This document shows positions 34,963 through 42,067 of a stretch of DNA of 64,000 nt, one piece after another; position 1 is the stretch's first letter; every line of letters begins with the position of its first letter. A model generated the notes under the pieces. It was given only the letters and a program-made list of their open reading frames with translations. It did not search any database and was not told the origin of the DNA. A program made the translations under genes and the position numbers. The stretch lies in assembly GCF_003626735.1 (NCBI RefSeq), contig NZ_RBHX01000002.1:186001-250000 (forward strand), read 5' to 3'. The DNA comes from Microbacterium sp. CGR2 (lineage in GTDB: Bacteria; Actinomycetota; Actinomycetes; Actinomycetales; Microbacteriaceae).

Positions 34963-35768
34963 CAGCGTGCCACCTTCTCGTCGAGGTAGACACGGCTGCG
35001 CTCGATGGCGTCGAACAGGTCGCCGTCGTAGTGGTCGAATTCGACGATGGCGAGTTCGAGGGCGGATGCCGCGGCGATGGCATCGACCAGGGGCACGGAG
35101 CCTTCGCCCGCAGCGACCTGGTCGGCGGGCGGATAGGCGCCGGCGAGCGCCGGGTCGAGAGTTCCGTCCTTCGCGTGCACGGCGATGACCCGGCTCCCGA
35201 GACGCTCGAGGAGCGCCACCGGGTCGACACCGCCGCGGGCGACCCAGTACAGGTCGACCTCGAGCACGACGTGCTCGTCGAGGAGGCCCGCCAGGACCTC
35301 GAGCCCGGTGACACCGTCGAATCGGGCCTCCAGCTCGTGCGCGTGATTGTGGTAGCCGACGCGCACCCCCATTTCGGCGCCGACCTCGGCGGCGGCGTTG
35401 AGCAGCCGGGCGGTCTCCTCGATCTGTGCGACCGACTCCCAGCGCGCAGGCTCGGTGTAAGGGTCGATCACCGTGGTCATGCCGAGCACCTTCGCGGCGG
35501 CGAACACCTCGGCGGGCGAGGGCACCGGCAGAGTCGTACCGCTGCCGTCGGGGTTGACGAACGAGGTCGATGCCAGGAAGGCGTGTCCCGAGGGCGCGGT
35601 GAGTCCGACTGCGGACAGCGCGGCGGCCATGGGCTCCGCCCGGCGGACGAAGTCGTACGGCTCGACGGCGGTGAAGCCACGACCCGCGACCGCGGCGAGC
35701 GCTCCGTCGAGGTCGGCTTCCAACTCGTCCTTGATCGTGAACAGCTGCAGGGAGGTCTGAATCGTCAT
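34962..35768 (-). CDS. sugar phosphate isomerase/epimerase-family TIM barrel (third)
   Basis: A 268-residue xylose isomerase-like barrel. The family motif is VGYHNHAHELEARFDG. Metal ligands are suggested by LEVDLYWVARGGVDP (Asp), VIAVHAKDGT (His/Asp) and LAIVEFDHYDG (Glu). Proteins with YHNH and DLYW motifs accompany Gfo/Idh/MocA enzymes in keto-glycoside and inositol-like pathways. First gene of a two-gene operon with the dehydrogenase. It diverges from the tetR-family gene across 59 bp. Confidence 0.9.
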   Translation of the reverse strand: MTIQTSLQLFTIKDELEADLDGALAAVAGRGFTAVEPYDFVRRAEPMAAALSAVGLTAPSGHAFLASTSFVNPDGSGTTLPVPSPAEVFAAAKVLGMTTVIDPYTEPARWESVAQIEETARLLNAAAEVGAEMGVRVGYHNHAHELEARFDGVTGLEVLAGLLDEHVVLEVDLYWVARGGVDPVALLERLGSRVIAVHAKDGTLDPALAGAYPPADQVAAGEGSVPLVDAIAAASALELAIVEFDHYDGDLFDAIERSRVYLDEKVAR

Positions 35769-35815
35769 GTGAGCACGATAACATCAGATACCTCCACGCG
35801 GAAGTTTTCATTCGG

Positions 35816-35821
35816 TAGACT
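35816..35821 (+). promoter_or_regulatory. -10 element of leaderless promoter, TetR-family gene
   Basis: TAGACT, 6 nt before the ATG at 35828. Confidence 0.5.
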
Positions 35822-35827
35822 CCTGCC

Positions 35828-36433
35828 ATGCCCGACGACGACGATCTCCCCCGCCAGCGCGGTGCCTACGCCAAGGGCATCGCCCGACGTCAGGAGATTC
35901 TCGACCGGGCCATCGAAGTGTTCGCCGAGCGCGGCTCCGACCGCACCAGCCTGCGCGCGATCGCCCGCGAAGTGGGCGTCACCCACGCAGCGCTCACCCA
36001 CTATTTCGGTTCTCTGGAAGAGCTTCTCGTCGCCGTGTACGCCGAGAGCAACGCCCCGGCCCACCGCGCCGAGACGCAGCTCCGTGACGCGACTCCGGTG
36101 GAGCAGATGATCGAATCCGCCCGGACCAACCGCGAGGTGCCCGGTCTCGTGCAGCTGTACTCCATGCTGGTCGCCTCGGCTCTCGAAGAGGGACACCCCG
36201 TCGCGCGCGAGTTCGCGACGACCCGGTTCGCCCGCCTTCGCGCCGACATCGCCGCATCGGTCAAGGAACAGCAGGACCGCGGCCGGATTCGAGCCGACGC
36301 GGAGCCGGATGCTGTCGCGGCACTCGTCGTGGCCGCATCCGACGGCCTGCAGACCCAGTGGCTCCTCGACGACGCGGCGCCCCAGCACGAAGCCCTGGCG
36401 CTCCTCGACCGCCTGCTGCGTCCGCCCGGATAG
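35828..36433 (+). CDS. TetR/AcrR-family transcriptional regulator
   Basis: A 201-residue regulator. The N-terminal helix-turn-helix is TSLRAIAREVGVTHAALTHYFGSLEELLVAVY; the C-terminal ligand domain includes QLYSMLVASALEEGHPVAREF. It is divergent from the dehydrogenase/isomerase pair, so it may regulate that pair, itself, or both. The gap (35769-35827) is AT-richer than its flanks, but I could not define a convincing palindrome. The 3' end carries the -10 hexamer of the next gene over its stop codon. Confidence 0.92.
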   Translation: MPDDDDLPRQRGAYAKGIARRQEILDRAIEVFAERGSDRTSLRAIAREVGVTHAALTHYFGSLEELLVAVYAESNAPAHRAETQLRDATPVEQMIESARTNREVPGLVQLYSMLVASALEEGHPVAREFATTRFARLRADIAASVKEQQDRGRIRADAEPDAVAALVVAASDGLQTQWLLDDAAPQHEALALLDRLLRPPG

Positions 36434-36436
36434 GCT
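36431..36436 (+). promoter_or_regulatory. -10 element of leaderless promoter, DUF4166 gene
   Basis: TAGGCT overlaps the TAG stop of the tetR-family gene and lies 7 nt before the GTG at 36444. Confidence 0.45.
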
Positions 36437-36443
36437 CGGACAC

Positions 36444-37079
36444 GTGACGCCCGTGCCGCAATCCCCGTACGCGAGGGCGCTCGGAGCGCGCGTGGACGAC
36501 CTGCATCCACGGCTGCAGGCGTACTTCCGGACGATCCCCGACGACTCGGTCGGCGTCGGCGAGGGAGTCTTCGATCGTGTCGGCACGCCGCGGCGCTGGC
36601 TCTGGCCGGTGCTTCGGATGCTGGAGCGCCGAGGAGTGGTCGCCGCCGGATGGGAGCAGGATGTTCCGTTCCGGGTGGAGAACAGGACGATCGCCTCACG
36701 CGCGATCGCTGAACGCACCTTCCACCTGACGCGTGGGCCGTGGGTGATGCGCGACGCGGTCGCCCTCACCCGCCACGGTCGCATCGTCGACGAACTCGGG
36801 GAGCCCGGGGTCGTCGCCGCGTGCTTCGATGTCGACATCGACGAAGGAGCCCTGCGCCTGACGAGCCGCGCCATCGGCATCCGGCTCTGGCGCTTGCGAC
36901 TCCGCGTGCCGCGGCTGGTCTCCCCCGTCGTCCGCCTCACCGAAAGGTTCGACGATGCCGACGAGCGCCAGCATGTCGCGCTGACCATCGACGCGCCGAT
37001 CATCGGCCGTGTCTACGAGTACAGCGGCAGCTTCCGCTACCGCATCGAGCATGCCACCGAGCAGGGAGCAGGACGATGA
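36444..37079 (+). CDS. DUF4166 domain protein
   Basis: A 211-residue soluble protein, starting at GTG (VTPVPQSPYARALGARVDDLHPRLQAYF). It has WRLRLRVPRLVSPVVRLTERFD and a C-terminal DAPIIGRVYEYSGSFRYRI, features of DUF4166, whose function is not known. The stop overlaps the ATG of the TIGR01777 gene (ATGA). The two domains are found together or fused in other bacteria, which supports a joint, undefined role. Confidence 0.83.
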   Translation: MTPVPQSPYARALGARVDDLHPRLQAYFRTIPDDSVGVGEGVFDRVGTPRRWLWPVLRMLERRGVVAAGWEQDVPFRVENRTIASRAIAERTFHLTRGPWVMRDAVALTRHGRIVDELGEPGVVAACFDVDIDEGALRLTSRAIGIRLWRLRLRVPRLVSPVVRLTERFDDADERQHVALTIDAPIIGRVYEYSGSFRYRIEHATEQGAGR

Positions 37080-38044
37080 GTGCAGGTCGGGTCGTCATCG
37101 GTGGGTCCACAGGATTCATGGGCCGGTATCTCGCGCCCCGCCTGCGAGCCGACGGCCGCGCGGTCGTCACGATCTCACGCTCCGGCGCCGACATCCGCTG
37201 GGGCGATCAGGACGCGATCGACGAGGCCGTCGACGGGTCGTCCCTCGTGATCGGCCTGGCGGGCAAGAGTGTCAACTGCCGCTACACACCCGAGAACCGC
37301 GCGGAGATCTTCCGTTCGCGACTCGACACCACGTCGGCGCTGAGCGACGCGATCGAGAAGTCCGCGGCCCCTCCGGCGCTGTGGGTCAACTCTTCGACGG
37401 CGACGATCTACCGGCATGCCGAGGACCGGCCGATGACCGAGTCGACCGGTGAGCTCGGCGCGGGATTCTCGGTCGAGGTCGCCAAAGCGTGGGAGCGGGC
37501 ACTGTTCGCCGCCGACCTTCCCGCGACTCGCCGGGTCGCCCTGCGCAGCACCATCGTGCTCGGGGACGGCGGCGTACTGGAGCCCCTGCGGAATCTCGCC
37601 CGGCTCGGGCTCGGCGGCGCCCAGTACGACGGTCACTGGCCCGTCAGCCGCGCGCGACGCATTGCCGGTACGGCGCACTTCCCCGGCGCACGCCACGGTC
37701 GTCAGCGCTTCAGCTGGGTGCACATCGACGACGTGGCTCGCATCATCGACTTCGTCGAACAGAACCCCGATCTGGAGGGGCCGGTCAACGCCGCGGCACC
37801 GAACCCTGTCGACAACGCCGAGTTCATGGCGACCGTCCGCCGCGCGCTCGGAGCACGCATCGGGATGCCGATGCCGCGCTGGATGCTGGAGCTCGGCGCC
37901 ATCGGCATCCGCACCGAGACCGAACTGATCCTGAAGAGCCGATGGGTGCTGCCGGAGAAGCTGACCGCCGCGGGCTTCGAGTTCCGGTACCCGACGCTGG
38001 AGGCGGCCGTCCGCGCGTCGTTCGAGCGGGAGCGCGTCGCCTAG
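37076..38044 (+). CDS. TIGR01777-family NAD-dependent epimerase-like protein
   Basis: A 322-residue extended short-chain dehydrogenase of the YfcH/SDR39U1 type. The nucleotide motif is VVIGGSTGFMGRYLAPRL; GLAGKSVNCRYTPENRAEI and WVNSSTATIYRHAEDRPMTE are family hallmarks. FSWVHIDDVARII and a C-terminal DUF1731-like PRWMLELGAIGIRTETELILKS follow. No substrate is established for the family. Co-translated with the DUF4166 gene. It shares the palindromic CTAG as overlapping stop codon with the convergent neighbour. Confidence 0.91.
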   Translation: MSAGRVVIGGSTGFMGRYLAPRLRADGRAVVTISRSGADIRWGDQDAIDEAVDGSSLVIGLAGKSVNCRYTPENRAEIFRSRLDTTSALSDAIEKSAAPPALWVNSSTATIYRHAEDRPMTESTGELGAGFSVEVAKAWERALFAADLPATRRVALRSTIVLGDGGVLEPLRNLARLGLGGAQYDGHWPVSRARRIAGTAHFPGARHGRQRFSWVHIDDVARIIDFVEQNPDLEGPVNAAAPNPVDNAEFMATVRRALGARIGMPMPRWMLELGAIGIRTETELILKSRWVLPEKLTAAGFEFRYPTLEAAVRASFERERVA

Positions 38045-38433
38045 CCGGCGGACATCGATCCCGTCGCGGAGTCGTCGCCGTCACGTCGGCGCTTCTCGAG
38101 CTCTTCCCGAAGACGCCACTCCTCGATCTCCCGATCCAGATCGGCGATCTGCTGTTCGGTCGTGCGCAGATCCGCGGGAGGCGCCGGACGCACATCGATG
38201 GGCGCCACCGCGGATCGCTCCGCCCGTCGCATCCGCGGAATCCGAATACCCGCCCCTCCGTACTCGCGACCCAGCGCGAACCAGAGGATGCCGCCGATCA
38301 GCGGCAGCAGGATCACGATGATGATCCAGACCATCTTCGGCAGATGCTTCACCTGGGAATCGTCGCGCGTGATGATGTCGATCAACGCGCCGATCATCAA
38401 TGCGACGACGAGAAGCGAGAACAGGAACGGCAT
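38041..38433 (-). CDS. PLDc_N-domain small membrane protein
   Basis: A 130-residue protein with two N-terminal helices in the PLDc_N pattern (SLLVVALMIGALIDIITRDD, then KHLPKMVWIIIVILLPLIGGILWFALGREYGG). A charged cytoplasmic tail carries a short coiled-coil-like stretch DLREIEEWR/REELEKRRR. PLDc_N occurs at the N-terminus of cardiolipin synthases and as short stand-alone proteins of unknown role. TAACAT lies 6 nt before the ATG. Confidence 0.82.
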   Translation of the reverse strand: MPFLFSLLVVALMIGALIDIITRDDSQVKHLPKMVWIIIVILLPLIGGILWFALGREYGGAGIRIPRMRRAERSAVAPIDVRPAPPADLRTTEQQIADLDREIEEWRLREELEKRRRDGDDSATGSMSAG

Positions 38434-38439
38434 GAGCTG

Positions 38440-38445
38440 ATGTTA
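38440..38445 (-). promoter_or_regulatory. -10 element of leaderless promoter, PLDc_N gene
   Basis: TAACAT on the minus strand, 6 nt before the ATG at 38433; it overlaps the last codons of the upstream aldo/keto reductase. Confidence 0.45.
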
Positions 38446-39372
38446 CGGGAGCCGGTGCCCGGCCGCCCGGAAGAGCTCGTACCATTCGGCGCGCGTCAGC
38501 TCGATGTCGGCGCCGACCGCCGCATCGCGCACGCGCTCGGGGGTGGTCGTGCCGAGAACCACCTGCATCTGCGCGGGGTGCCGCGTGATCCACGCGGTCG
38601 CGATGGCGATCGGGGCGACGTCGTACGCTGCGGCCAGCCGGTCGATGACCGTGTTGAGCTCGGCGTATTCCGGGTTGTCGAGGAAGACGCCGGTGAAGAA
38701 GCCGCCCTGGAACGGTGACCACGCCTGAAGGGTGATCTTGTTGATGCGGCAGTACTCCACGATGCCCCCGCCGTCCCGCACGACGCTCTGCTCACTGCCC
38801 GCCATGTTCGCGGCGATCGGCTGCGCGATGATCGGGGCGTGCGTGATCGACAGCTGCACCTGGTTGGCGACGAGTGGTTGGCGCACCGCTGTGCGGAGGA
38901 GGTCGATCTGCCGGGGCGTGTGATTCGAGACGCCGAACGCTCGGACCTTTCCGGCGGCCTCGAGTTCATCGAACGCGCGAGCGACCTCCTCCGGTTCGAC
39001 CAGGGCGTCGGGCCGGTGCAGCAGAAGAACGTCGATGCGGTCGGTGCCGAGGGCGGCGAGCGAGCCGTCGACCTGCGCGATGATGTGTTCGTACGAGAAG
39101 TCGAACATCCCTTGCGACGGCACGATGCCGCACTTCGTCTGCAGCACGATCTCATCCCGTTCTGCAGCGCTGAGCTTCAACGCCTCCGCGAACCGGGACT
39201 CGCAGTGGTGCATGCTGCCGCCGTAGATGTCGGCATGATCGAAGAAGTCGATGCCCGCCGTCCGCGCAGCAGCGTAGAGATCGCGGATGTGCGCGTCGTC
39301 CTTGTCATTGATGCGCATCATTCCGGCGACGACGGCGGGGGCGGTGGCGGATCCGAACGGCACTGTCTTCAT
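38443..39372 (-). CDS. aldo/keto reductase (YdhF-like)
   Basis: A 309-residue (beta/alpha)8 reductase. Asp/Tyr are in FFDHADIYGG, the Lys is in IVLQTKCGI and the His in DVLLLHRPDALVEP. GVSNHTPRQIDLL and QAWSPFQGG are further family motifs, placing it with E. coli YdhF-type oxidoreductases. The ATG at 39372 is chosen over a longer reading because the fold begins at MKTVPFGS and TAGCGT lies 7 nt upstream. Substrate unknown. Confidence 0.92.
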   Translation of the reverse strand: MKTVPFGSATAPAVVAGMMRINDKDDAHIRDLYAAARTAGIDFFDHADIYGGSMHHCESRFAEALKLSAAERDEIVLQTKCGIVPSQGMFDFSYEHIIAQVDGSLAALGTDRIDVLLLHRPDALVEPEEVARAFDELEAAGKVRAFGVSNHTPRQIDLLRTAVRQPLVANQVQLSITHAPIIAQPIAANMAGSEQSVVRDGGGIVEYCRINKITLQAWSPFQGGFFTGVFLDNPEYAELNTVIDRLAAAYDVAPIAIATAWITRHPAQMQVVLGTTTPERVRDAAVGADIELTRAEWYELFRAAGHRLP

Positions 39373-39379
39373 GCCGTAC

Positions 39380-39385
39380 ACGCTA
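39380..39385 (-). promoter_or_regulatory. -10 element of leaderless promoter, YdhF-like reductase
   Basis: TAGCGT on the minus strand, 7 nt before the ATG at 39372; it lies in the 19-bp gap between two genes. Confidence 0.45.
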
Positions 39386-39391
39386 TCGCCC

Positions 39392-39637
39392 TCATTGACG
39401 CGGTGGTGTCGATTCGGGCGCGGGGGGAGCGGGCACCAGAGCGGCGACCGGGATGCAGAGGGCCACGGCGATCTTCGCCAGGTCGACGACCGTGAAGTCG
39501 GCTTCTGCTCGCAGCAGCGCTTCGAGCCGCGGCGAGTCCTCTCCGATCCGATCCGCGAGCCATCCCACCGACTTTCCCGCCCGTCCGAGTTCCGCACGCA
39601 CCGCCTGCGACACCAGATGACGCTCATTCGTCCCCAT
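39392..39637 (-). CDS. small helix-turn-helix (XRE-like) protein
   Basis: An 81-residue protein with a helix-turn-helix-like core, AELGRAGKSVGWLADRIG, then LEALLRAEADFTVVDLAKIAVALCIPVAALVP. The last segment is typical of Cro/C1-type domains. The C-terminal tail is proline-rich. The ATG at 39637 is chosen over one 12 codons upstream because the fold begins shortly after it. Divergent from a second XRE gene and an ImmA/IrrE protease across 94 bp, so it may belong to the same switch. Function unproven. Confidence 0.7.
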   Translation of the reverse strand: MGTNERHLVSQAVRAELGRAGKSVGWLADRIGEDSPRLEALLRAEADFTVVDLAKIAVALCIPVAALVPAPPAPESTPPRQ

Positions 39638-39694
39638 CCGTCGACAGTACACGCTCACCTGGCGCCATTCCAACTTCGAGCGAACCGATATGAC

Positions 39695-39719
39695 AGCATC
39701 TTGGCTTCACAGCGATGCT
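39695..39719. promoter_or_regulatory. candidate operator between divergent HTH genes
   Basis: Perfect 6-bp inverted repeat AGCATC/GATGCT spaced by 13 nt. Its right arm touches the TATGGT -10 of the xre gene, so occupancy would block that promoter. Confidence 0.45.
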
Positions 39720-39724
39720 ATGGT
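39719..39724 (+). promoter_or_regulatory. -10 element of leaderless promoter, XRE gene
   Basis: TATGGT, 7 nt before the ATG at 39732; this geometry decides between three in-frame ATGs. Confidence 0.45.
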
Positions 39725-39731
39725 GAGCCGG

Positions 39732-40109
39732 ATGAAGACATCTGCCGAGCATTTCAACGCCGTCGTGGGCAGTCAGCTGCGCGCGGAGATCGCTGCGGCG
39801 CGAAGCAGCATCGCGGCGATGGCGAGGACCATCGGGATCGCCCGCAGTGCACTCGACAACTACGTCACCGGCAAGCGGGCCATCCCCGTGCCCATCGTCT
39901 ACGCGGTGTGCACGGCTCTCGATCTCGAACCGCACGTTCTCATCGCACGGGCCGAGGAACGGCTCCACGCTGACGGTGGCGAGCGTTCCGCCAGAGTCAC
40001 CCCGCTTCGGCGTACGCCCGATGTCTCCGGTCCACGCGAAGATGTCAAAGAGGTCGCTTTCGAATCGCGCCTCCACCACGACGCCGACACCGACGACCTG
40101 TACGACTGA
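39732..40109 (+). CDS. XRE-family transcriptional regulator
   Basis: A 125-residue protein. The helix-turn-helix is in AARSSIAAMARTIGIARSALDNYVTGKRAIPVPIVYAVCTALDLEP; an acidic, probably disordered C-terminal third follows (SGPREDVKEVAFESRLHHDADTD). In-frame ATGs at 39690 and 39720 are alternative starts. It lies 8 bp upstream of an ImmA/IrrE metallopeptidase gene. Such pairs occur in phage/ICE immunity switches and in DdrO/IrrE stress response, where the protease cleaves the repressor. Confidence 0.83.
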   Translation: MKTSAEHFNAVVGSQLRAEIAAARSSIAAMARTIGIARSALDNYVTGKRAIPVPIVYAVCTALDLEPHVLIARAEERLHADGGERSARVTPLRRTPDVSGPREDVKEVAFESRLHHDADTDDLYD

Positions 40110-40117
40110 GAGAATCC

Positions 40118-40504
40118 ATGCACCTGCTCCTCCGCCTCGCCGAGGAGCACAGTGTGCGCGTCGTCGAGCGGACGGGCGCGACGCGCGGTGGGTTCGATCC
40201 GACGACCGGCACGATCAGGGTTCAGCCCGGCATGAGCGCCCGCACCACGCGCAGCGTCTTGGCCCATGAGTTGGCGCACGCCGTTCTCGGACACGCTCCG
40301 GCGACGTCGCCGGCCGTTCGCGAACAGCAGGAGAGGCAGGCCGACGAGTGGGCGGCCCGACTGCTGATCAGCCCGCGCGCCTATGCCCAGGCTGAAGACC
40401 TGCGGGGGCCGCATCTGGCGAGCCTCGCCTTCGAACTCGACGTCACGATCGAACTCGTCGTCGCGTATCAGCGGCGGCTTCAGACCGAGCTGCTCGCTGG
40501 TTGA
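40118..40504 (+). CDS. ImmA/IrrE-family metallo-endopeptidase
   Basis: A 128-residue zinc peptidase. The HExxH motif is HELAH at residues 50-54, preceded by RTTRSVLA, and the third-ligand region is EQQERQADEWAARLLI. C-terminal helices resemble the ImmA tail but no sensor (GAF-like) domain is present, unlike Deinococcus IrrE. Its likely substrate is the adjacent XRE regulator, by analogy with ImmA-ImmR and IrrE-DdrO. No integrase or other mobile-element gene is nearby, so it looks like a stand-alone module. Confidence 0.9.
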   Translation: MHLLLRLAEEHSVRVVERTGATRGGFDPTTGTIRVQPGMSARTTRSVLAHELAHAVLGHAPATSPAVREQQERQADEWAARLLISPRAYAQAEDLRGPHLASLAFELDVTIELVVAYQRRLQTELLAG

Positions 40505-40512
40505 ATGGTTCG

Positions 40513-41115
40513 ATGGCCTTTCTCGTCTCCCCCGCCCCCGTCACCCTCACCGGACGATTGGTCGAGCTCCGCCCGCTCGATCGGTCGCACATCGACGGCC
40601 TGGTGGATGCCGTGCAGGAGGGCGATCTGTGGAAGACCGCGTGGTACACGTCGGTTCCGTCGCCCGACGGCGTCGCTGCCGAGGTCGATCGTCGGATCGG
40701 CCTCATCGACAAGGGCGAGATGGTGCCGTTCACGGCGTTCGACCCGTCGGGACGAGTCCTCGGGCTGACGTCGTACTACGACTTCGCCGCCGACGTGCCC
40801 CGACTGCACATCGGGTACACCTGGAACCGTCCGTCGGCACACGGCACGGGAACCAATGCCGAGTCGAAACTTCTGCTGCTCGCCCACGCATTCGAGACGC
40901 TCGGCGTCTTCCGAGTCGGCCTGACGACGCAGTGGGTGAACTTCCAGTCGCGTGCGGCGATCGAACGCCTCGGCGCCAAACAAGACGGCGTGATGCGTGC
41001 GATCAGTCGCTACCGCAACGGTGCGCTGCGAGACAGCGTCGAATTCTCCATCATCGAACCGGAGTGGCCGGCGGTGAAGGCGAACCTCGAAGCGCGGCTG
41101 GCGCGACGGCGCTGA
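40513..41115 (+). CDS. GNAT-family N-acetyltransferase
   Basis: A 200-residue RimJ/RimL-like acetyltransferase: VTLTGRLVELRPLDRSHIDGLVDAV, GLTSYYDFAADVPRLHIGYTW, then the acetyl-CoA region HGTGTNAESKLLLLAHAFETLG and FQSRAAIERLGAKQDGVMR. The substrate, a protein N-terminus or small amine, is unknown. The ATG at 40513 is used; TTG at 40501 would add four residues. It follows the ImmA gene by 8 bp and may be co-transcribed, with no evident functional connection. Confidence 0.9.
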   Translation: MAFLVSPAPVTLTGRLVELRPLDRSHIDGLVDAVQEGDLWKTAWYTSVPSPDGVAAEVDRRIGLIDKGEMVPFTAFDPSGRVLGLTSYYDFAADVPRLHIGYTWNRPSAHGTGTNAESKLLLLAHAFETLGVFRVGLTTQWVNFQSRAAIERLGAKQDGVMRAISRYRNGALRDSVEFSIIEPEWPAVKANLEARLARRR

Positions 41116-41141
41116 CTACTCGGCGGCGACTACTCGGTGGC
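41114..41141. repeat. 14-bp tandem duplication between two genes
   Basis: GACTACTCGGCGGC is followed directly by GACTACTCGGTGGC, one mismatch. The first copy contains the end of the GNAT stop codon, and the second covers the stop codon of the convergent small membrane protein. Confidence 0.7.
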
Positions 41142-41333
41142 GCTGCCCGACCAGTTGTCCTTGCGTCGCGTGGCCGAGCCGCTCGCCCGCATGACCCAGG
41201 CCAGCGAGAGCATCGTGACGAGAAGGCCCGCCACGAAGACGATCGCCTGGAAGTCTTCCAGCGACTGGGCGAGTGCCATGACCCAGATCCCACCGAGGAA
41301 GAGAACCAGGAAGAAGAGGAAGCTGAGGATCAC
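41130..41333 (-). CDS. small two-helix membrane protein
   Basis: An unrecognised 67-residue protein: helix 1 ILSFLFFLVLFLGGIWVMAL, a short polar loop AQSLEDFQA, helix 2 IVFVAGLLVTMLSLAWVM, and a polar tail RASGSATRRKDNW. GTG start with AGGAG 7 nt upstream. Convergent with the GNAT gene (14-bp gap). No operon partner is visible; the 118-bp region upstream (41334-41451) shows no other feature. Confidence 0.68.
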   Translation of the reverse strand: MILSFLFFLVLFLGGIWVMALAQSLEDFQAIVFVAGLLVTMLSLAWVMRASGSATRRKDNWSGSATE

Positions 41334-41451
41334 GGGATCTCCTGTCGTAACGGCCGTGTTCCAGCGTACCGCCCACGCACGCCGCTAGCGCACGGTCGGG
41401 CCGCGCGAAACCCCCTGGGCGAAGCGCCGAGCGGTGTGGTTGCGTCGGATC

Positions 41452-42063
41452 ATGAACGCTCCGCTTACTGCTCTCGCGATCTCCTGCACCCTCAAACCCA
41501 CCCCCGCGGAGTCGAGTTCGGACCTTCTCGCCTCGCAGATCCTCACCGCTCTGGCCGGCCACGGCGTCACCGGTGACGTCGTGCGGGCCGTGGATCACAC
41601 CATCAGCCCCGGCGTCCAGAAGGACATGGGCGGTGACGACGAGTGGCCGAGCATCCGTCGTCGGATCCTGGATGCCGACATCCTCGTGTTCGTCACCCCG
41701 ACGTGGATGGGTCAGCACTCGAGCGTCGCCCAGCGGGTGCTCGAGCGTCTCGACGCCGAGCTGGGCGAGACGGATGCCAGCGGCAAGCTCACGCTGTTCG
41801 ACAAGGTGGCCATCGCCGGCATCGTCGGCAACGAAGACGGTGCCCATCACATCGCGGCGATCCTGTTCCAGGCGCTCAACGACGTCGGCTTCACGATTCC
41901 TGCACAGTCGTCGGTGTACTGGAACGGCGAGGCCATGCAGGGGGTCGACTACAAGGACCTGGATGAGGTGCCGGAGACGGTGGCGGCAGCGACCGCGACG
42001 GCCACCCGGAACGCCGCGCATCTCGCCCGGGTGCTGCGCAACCAGAGATATCCGGTTGGCTGA
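41452..42063 (+). CDS. NADPH-dependent FMN reductase/flavodoxin-like protein
   Basis: A 203-residue flavodoxin-fold protein: LTALAISCTLKPTPAESSSD is the phosphate-binding start, then DILVFVTPTWMGQHSSVAQRVLERLD and VAIAGIVGNEDGAHHIAAILFQAL. It resembles NAD(P)H-dependent oxidoreductases of the FMN_red family that reduce quinones or iron complexes. The ATG at 41452 is chosen from the family start; neither a strong ribosome site nor a clear leaderless hexamer is present. Convergent with the epimerase gene (4-bp gap). Confidence 0.88.
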   Translation: MNAPLTALAISCTLKPTPAESSSDLLASQILTALAGHGVTGDVVRAVDHTISPGVQKDMGGDDEWPSIRRRILDADILVFVTPTWMGQHSSVAQRVLERLDAELGETDASGKLTLFDKVAIAGIVGNEDGAHHIAAILFQALNDVGFTIPAQSSVYWNGEAMQGVDYKDLDEVPETVAAATATATRNAAHLARVLRNQRYPVG

Positions 42064-42067
42064 GCGG

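Noticed and set aside
33823..35829. Apparent 668-residue fusion of the second dehydrogenase with an upstream domain
   Set aside because: The upstream part is the TIM-barrel gene read in the wrong frame. The ATG at 34962 overlapping the TGA of that gene gives two normal proteins.
39392..41115. A prophage or ICE remnant around the ImmA gene
   Set aside because: No integrase, att-like direct repeats, tRNA target or other phage genes are present, and base composition does not visibly change. I keep it as a stand-alone switch.
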